From the NCBI GenBank assembly GCA_900768245.1, contig CAAGCE010000248.1, positions 1 through 9,868 on the forward strand: 9,868 nt of DNA. The letters are read 5' to 3'. Below are positions 6,199-9,868 of this stretch, one piece after another (position 1 is the first letter of the stretch; every line of letters starts with the position of its first letter). The notes under the pieces were generated by a model. It had not been told where the DNA came from. It searched no databases and saw only the letters and a list, made by a program, of their open reading frames with translations. The position numbers and the translations under genes are program-made. This DNA comes from Oscillospiraceae bacterium. GTDB lineage: Bacteria > Bacillota > Clostridia > Oscillospirales > Ruminococcaceae.

Positions 6199-6955
6199 TA
6201 TTGTTAAAATTTTTAACCGTGGCACAGTTGACGAAACTACTCTTTTTGACCATTTTAACTTTAATGTAAACAAGGACGACTTCATCTCCGTTATCGGTTC
6301 AAACGGAAGCGGCAAAACAACAATGCTCAACCTTGCCTGCGGTACACTTACCCCTGACAGCGGTTCTGTTATGTTTGAGGGCAATGATATAAGCAGATTA
6401 AGCGAATATAAACGTGCAAAATTCATCGGACGTGTTCTTCAGGACCCTAAAATGGGTACTTGCGGAAGTCTTACTATCCTTGAAAATATGGCTCTTGCAG
6501 ACAATAAAAACAAGTCATTCGGACTTACTCCCATAATAAATAAAAAGCGAATTGACTATTACAAAAGTCTGCTCGAACAATGCGGAATGGGACTTGAAAA
6601 CCGTATGGGCGTTAAAGTCGGAACATTAAGCGGCGGTCAGCGTCAGGCTCTTGCTCTTATCATTGCAACTATGACTGACATCAAGCTGCTTATCCTTGAT
6701 GAACATACTGCGGCACTTGACCCTAAATCATCTGAAACACTTATGCAGATAACCGATAAGATAGTTAAGGAAAAGCACCTGACAACGCTTATGGTAACTC
6801 ATAATCTGCGTTTTGCCGTTGAATACGGAAACCGCCTTGTAATGATGCATTCCGGTCACGCTGTTATGGACATTGCAGGAGAAGAAAAAGCTAACATAAA
6901 AATAGATGATATTCTCGATAAATTCAATGAAATAAGCATTGAAGTCGGAAATTAA
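6182..6955 (+). CDS. trpZ: ABC transporter ATP-binding protein, tryptophan type
   Basis: This 257-residue ATPase subunit powers the importer. All nucleotide-binding motifs are present: Walker A GSNGSGKTT (39-47), Q-loop Gln87 in VLQDP, signature LSGGQ (149-153), Walker B LLILDE (169-174) followed by the D-loop AALD, and switch His207 in VTHN. The start ATG lies inside the 3' end of trpY, with the GGAGG of AAAGGAGG upstream, consistent with translational coupling. It is the last gene of the operon and is followed within ten bases by a terminator. There are no signs of damage. Confidence 0.93.
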   Translation: MLELNDIVKIFNRGTVDETTLFDHFNFNVNKDDFISVIGSNGSGKTTMLNLACGTLTPDSGSVMFEGNDISRLSEYKRAKFIGRVLQDPKMGTCGSLTILENMALADNKNKSFGLTPIINKKRIDYYKSLLEQCGMGLENRMGVKVGTLSGGQRQALALIIATMTDIKLLILDEHTAALDPKSSETLMQITDKIVKEKHLTTLMVTHNLRFAVEYGNRLVMMHSGHAVMDIAGEEKANIKIDDILDKFNEISIEVGN

Positions 6956-6964
6956 TTCTGTCAG

Positions 6965-6994
6965 GCATCGGAACTTTTTGTTTCGGTGCTTTTT
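6965..6994 (+). terminator. Terminator of the trpXYZ operon
   Basis: GCATCGGAAC (6965-6974) pairs with GTTTCGGTGC (6980-6989) over 10 bp with two G-U wobbles. The loop is TTTTT, and a T run continues after the stem (6990-6994, then ATTTAT). It starts nine bases past the trpZ stop. Confidence 0.85.
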
Positions 6995-7064
6995 ATTTAT
7001 GACTTTTATTTATAAATGCCCTTTTATCTATATCTTTTAAGCATACTTTTATCGTTTAGTAAAC

Positions 7065-7093
7065 TTGCACAAATTCAAAGTTTATGTTATAAT
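7065..7093 (+). promoter_or_regulatory. Promoter of the TIM-barrel/acyl-CoA synthetase gene
   Basis: TTGCAC (7065-7070), a 17-base spacer and TATAAT (7088-7093) form a good sigma-A promoter. The leader to the TTG start at 7134 is about 35 bases. The promoter lies inside an in-frame 5' extension of the gene, which shows that the longer reading is not the real protein. Confidence 0.82.
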
Positions 7094-7133
7094 AAAAATA
7101 GTGTGCTATATTTTATATATAGGGGGAGATTTT

Positions 7134-9656
7134 TTGAAAATAAGCTTTTCTACTCTTGCGTGTCCCGATTTTGCTTGGTCCGACATATATTCAATGGCTA
7201 AGGACTTAGGCTTTGACGGCATTGAGATAAGAGGTCTTGGCAATGATATTTTCGCTGCCGACGCAAAACCTTTTACAAATGAACAGCTTCCGAAAACTAT
7301 CCGAAAGCTCAACGATCTTCATCTTGAAATACCTTGCCTTTCTTCGGGCTGCTGCATGAAATTTGCTGACAAGCTTGAGGACAATCTGAAGGAGGTAACA
7401 AAATATATCGACCTTGCAGACAAGCTTGGTACGCCTTATGTCCGTATACTTGCTGACCTTGAACCTGCTCCCAACGGAGAAGTGGACGATGAAGCTATCA
7501 TTTCCGCTCTGAAAAAGGTCGCTGCCATTGCGGAAGAAACCGCAGTTGAAATACTTGTTGAAACAAACGGTGTATACGCTGACACAAAACGTCTTCGCCG
7601 TGTGCTTGACGGCGTCAACAGCCGTTCTGTTGCCGCACTCTGGGACATAAACCACCCATACCGCTTTATGAATGAACAGCCTGAGGAAACTATTATCAAC
7701 CTCGGTCAGTACATTAAATTCATTCATGCCAAGGACAGCGTTGTAAATGCCGACGGTTCACTCACCTACAAAATGATGGGCGAGGGCAATATGCCGCTGG
7801 ACAGAATTTTCAAGGCACTTGTTGCCCGTGGATATAACGGATATATTTCACTTGAATGGGCAAAACGCTGGGCAAAAAATCTTACAAATGCAGGTGTCGT
7901 TTTTCCGCAGTTTGCTGACTTTATGCAGCCTTACCGCATAAAGCATAAGCACGTCATTCAGGAAAATCTCCGCAAAAACGGCAATTATCCTTGGCCAAAG
8001 GAACGTCTTATCGACTATACTTTTCCTGACGTTCTTGACCGTATCTGTGAAGCTTTCCCGAAGCAGTACGCTTTCCGCTACACAGAGCTTGACTATACAA
8101 GAACATATCCGCAGTTCCGTGATGATGTTGACGCATTCGCACGTTCGCTTATTGCAATGGGTGTAAAACGAGGCGACCACGTTGCTATATGGGCGACCAA
8201 TGTTCCGGCATGGTACATAACCTTCTGGGCAACAACAAAGATAGGAGCTGTACTTGTTACCGTAAACACAGGCTACAAGATACACGAGGCTGAATACCTG
8301 CTCAAACAGTCCGATACACATACGCTTGTAATGATAGACGGACATAAGGATTCCGACTATACTTCAATTATGAAAGAGCTTTGCCCTGAACTTGAAAGCT
8401 GTGAGCCGGGTCATCTTAATTCAAAGCGTCTGCCTGTGCTGAAAAACATCATCACCGTTGACAGCAAGCAGAACGGCTGTTACTCTTGGGACGAGGCTAT
8501 CGCTCTCGGCAAAAAGATCTCACTTACCGAGGTTGAGAACCGCCGCCGCCACATTGATAAAAACGATGTCTGCAATATGCAGTATACCTCAGGCACAACA
8601 GGTTTCCCAAAGGGCGTTATGCTCACACATTATAATGTAATAAACAACGGCAAGGCTATCGGCGACTGTATGGATCTTTCAACTGCCGATAAGATGATGA
8701 TACAGGTGCCGATGTTCCATTGCTTCGGAATGGTCCTCGCAATGACCGCTTCCGTTACACACGGAACAACAATGTGTCCTATCCCCGCATTCTCACCTAA
8801 AAAGGGTCTTAACTGCATAAATAAGGAACACATCACAGCGTTCCACGGTGTTCCGACAATGTTTATCGCAATGCTTGAACACGACGATTTTCCAAAGACC
8901 GATTTTTCTTATATGAGAACAGGCATTATGGCAGGTTCACCATGCCCTGTAAAAGTAATGGAAGATGTCATAGAAAAAATGCATATGTCGGAAATATGCA
9001 TAACCTACGGTCAGACCGAGGCTTCCCCGGGCTGTACAATGAGCAAAACTACCGACAGCATTGATGACAGAGTAAATACCGTAGGCGGAGCAATGTTCGG
9101 CGTTGAGTGCAGGATCGTTGACCCTGAAACAAATGAAGAGCTCCCCGATAATGCCGACGGCGAGTTTGTCGCAAGGGGCTACAACATTATGAAAGGCTAC
9201 TATAAAATGCCTGAGGCTACCGCCGCCGCAATTGATGAAAACGGCTGGCTCCATACAGGCGACCTTGCACGCAGACTTCCCAACGGCTACTATAAAATTA
9301 CCGGCAGAATAAAAGATATGATAATCCGAGGCGGCGAAAACATCTACCCTAAGGAGATCGAGGACTTTATCTATACATACGATAAAGTAAGTGATGTACA
9401 GGTTATCGGCGTCCCGAGCGAAATGTACGGCGAAGAGATAATGGCTTGTATCATACTTAAAGACGGAGCTGAGTGTACAGCCGACGAGATAAAAAAATAT
9501 GTCAGCGACAATATGGCAAAGCATAAAGTCCCAAGCTATGTTGAGTTTGTTGATTCATTCCCAATGAATGCCGCAGGCAAAATTCTGAAATATAAAATGC
9601 GTGAAGATGCAGTCGAAAAGCTTAAATTAAAGCATAACGATACCGACGCAGTATGA
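7134..9656 (+). CDS. Fusion of sugar-isomerase-type TIM barrel and acyl-CoA synthetase
   Basis: This 840-residue two-domain protein begins with a xylose-isomerase-like TIM barrel (AP_endonuc_2 type, residues 1 to about 265), as in sugar phosphate isomerases/epimerases. It keeps the divalent-metal ligands: Glu143 (VETNG), Asp171 and His174 (WDINHP), His198 (IHAKD) and Glu241 (SLEW). After a short linker, residues about 285-840 form a complete AMP-binding enzyme resembling medium-chain fatty acyl-CoA ligases (ACSF2/FadD-like). Its marks are the phosphate loop YTSGTTGFPKG (484-494), YGQTEAS (625-631), GWLHTGD, hinge GRIKDMIIRGGENIYP (from 724) and the catalytic Lys816 in AAGKILK. That half should activate a carboxylic acid with ATP and load it onto CoA. 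The start is TTG at 7134: GGGGGAG lies five bases upstream, and the barrel's first strand (KISFSTLACP) begins here. No signal peptide is seen, so it is cytosolic. It is monocistronic. The substrates of both halves are unknown, and whether they act in sequence is a guess. Confidence 0.9.
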   Translation: MKISFSTLACPDFAWSDIYSMAKDLGFDGIEIRGLGNDIFAADAKPFTNEQLPKTIRKLNDLHLEIPCLSSGCCMKFADKLEDNLKEVTKYIDLADKLGTPYVRILADLEPAPNGEVDDEAIISALKKVAAIAEETAVEILVETNGVYADTKRLRRVLDGVNSRSVAALWDINHPYRFMNEQPEETIINLGQYIKFIHAKDSVVNADGSLTYKMMGEGNMPLDRIFKALVARGYNGYISLEWAKRWAKNLTNAGVVFPQFADFMQPYRIKHKHVIQENLRKNGNYPWPKERLIDYTFPDVLDRICEAFPKQYAFRYTELDYTRTYPQFRDDVDAFARSLIAMGVKRGDHVAIWATNVPAWYITFWATTKIGAVLVTVNTGYKIHEAEYLLKQSDTHTLVMIDGHKDSDYTSIMKELCPELESCEPGHLNSKRLPVLKNIITVDSKQNGCYSWDEAIALGKKISLTEVENRRRHIDKNDVCNMQYTSGTTGFPKGVMLTHYNVINNGKAIGDCMDLSTADKMMIQVPMFHCFGMVLAMTASVTHGTTMCPIPAFSPKKGLNCINKEHITAFHGVPTMFIAMLEHDDFPKTDFSYMRTGIMAGSPCPVKVMEDVIEKMHMSEICITYGQTEASPGCTMSKTTDSIDDRVNTVGGAMFGVECRIVDPETNEELPDNADGEFVARGYNIMKGYYKMPEATAAAIDENGWLHTGDLARRLPNGYYKITGRIKDMIIRGGENIYPKEIEDFIYTYDKVSDVQVIGVPSEMYGEEIMACIILKDGAECTADEIKKYVSDNMAKHKVPSYVEFVDSFPMNAAGKILKYKMREDAVEKLKLKHNDTDAV

Positions 9657-9663
9657 TTTTCCT

Positions 9664-9703
9664 AAAGGAACTGTTGTTCAGAGCAGTTCCTTTATTTTTT
9701 TAT
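9664..9703 (+). terminator. Terminator of the TIM-barrel/acyl-CoA synthetase gene
   Basis: This is a perfect 10-bp stem, AAAGGAACTG (9664-9673) with CAGTTCCTTT (9684-9693), around a ten-base loop. It is followed by a T-rich run (ATTTTTTTATTT) that merges with the A/T edge of the dispersed repeat. It starts seven bases past the stop codon. Confidence 0.9.
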
Positions 9704-9749
9704 TTAGACGCGCCCAAGAAAGTGCGAACCCAAAGATAGCAGCCGCGGC
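9692..9749 (-). repeat. Short dispersed repeat, right copy
   Basis: This is the inverted counterpart of bases 466-527, with 43 of 47 core columns identical: one substitution, and a CAG/TT difference. Its A/T-rich edge coincides with the T run of the preceding terminator, the same placement relative to the upstream gene as the left copy has relative to ohyA. Beyond GCCGCGG the two copies diverge quickly. Confidence 0.75.
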
Positions 9750-9815
9750 AGCAGCTTTGCTCAAAACCCGATGAGCGAAACAAAAGTAACAGCATATTCA
9801 TATAAAAGTTTCGGC

Positions 9816-9835
9816 CAAGCCTTTTCAAAGGCTTG
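9816..9835. repeat. Palindromic repeat CAAGCCTTT/AAAGGCTTG
   Basis: A perfect 9-bp inverted repeat has a two-base centre (TC). In RNA it would form a stem of about eight pairs with a four-base loop. The right part (TTTTCAAAGGCTTGTG, from 9822) nearly repeats TTTTCAATGGCTTGTG near 392-407 at the other end of the window. That suggests a dispersed intergenic repeat, here cut off by the contig end. Confidence 0.5.
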
Positions 9836-9845
9836 TGGGAATCCA

Positions 9846-9868
9846 AGATCGGAAGAGCGTCGTGTAGG
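9846..9868 (+). other. Illumina adapter sequence (not genomic)
   Basis: The last 23 bases begin AGATCGGAAGAGCGTCGTGT and match, base for base, the start of the standard Illumina TruSeq adapter read-through sequence. This is technical contamination at the edge of a short-read contig and should be trimmed. No biological meaning should be given to bases after 9845. Confidence 0.97.

Noticed and set aside
7065..7133. Extension of the fusion protein to a TTG at 7065
   Set aside because: That TTG is the -35 element of the promoter, and the TATAAT lies inside the extension. The GGGGGAG site supports the TTG at 7134.
9702..9803. Minus-strand 33-residue frame starting MNMLLLLFRSS at the right end
   Set aside because: It runs into a repeat whose frame is not conserved in the other copy, and it has no clear ribosome binding site.
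1..9868. CRISPR array, tRNA or rRNA genes, phage modules or defence systems
   Set aside because: I saw no regularly spaced repeats, no tRNA or rRNA signatures and no phage or defence protein families on either strand.

Overview
The window looks like a chromosomal piece of a Ruminococcus-like member of the Oscillospiraceae (Firmicutes). The evidence is the style of the genes, strong GGAGG-type ribosome binding sites, consensus sigma-A promoters, a tryptophan T-box leader, and small dispersed repeats in the gaps. The genus is an inference from style, not from a marker gene. The last 23 bases match an Illumina TruSeq adapter, so the right edge is an untrimmed short-read contig end rather than genomic sequence.

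Layout, left to right. Bases 1-530 are a repeat-rich stretch: a GC-rich hairpin, a broken IS5-family transposase on the minus strand (N-terminus joined out of frame to part of the DDE region), and one copy of a short dispersed repeat. Bases 540-3425 hold three separate minus-strand units. They are oleate hydratase (ohyA), a TetR-type regulator upstream of it with its own promoter and terminator, and a 47-residue cysteine-rich membrane miniprotein with its own terminator. Bases 3576-6994 are one plus-strand operon: a consensus promoter, a T-box leader with a UGG (Trp) specifier, a MITE-like 168-bp hairpin repeat inserted before the first gene, then trpX-trpY-trpZ (lipoprotein, permease, ATPase of an ABC importer) and a terminator. 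Bases 7065-9693 are a single-gene unit: a promoter, a TTG-started 840-residue protein that fuses a sugar-isomerase-type TIM barrel to a full acyl-CoA synthetase, and a terminator. Bases 9692-9845 hold a second, inverted copy of the left-hand dispersed repeat and a palindromic repeat, then adapter.

How the parts work together. The T-box should read uncharged tRNA-Trp and allow transcription of the importer when tryptophan runs short. The substrate is therefore inferred from the leader, while the transporter type is read from the proteins. OhyA hydrates unsaturated fatty acids, and the adjacent TetR regulator is a candidate controller. The TIM-barrel/acyl-CoA synthetase fusion is the most unusual protein here: both halves keep their metal-binding or catalytic motifs, and the joint reaction is not evident from the sequence.
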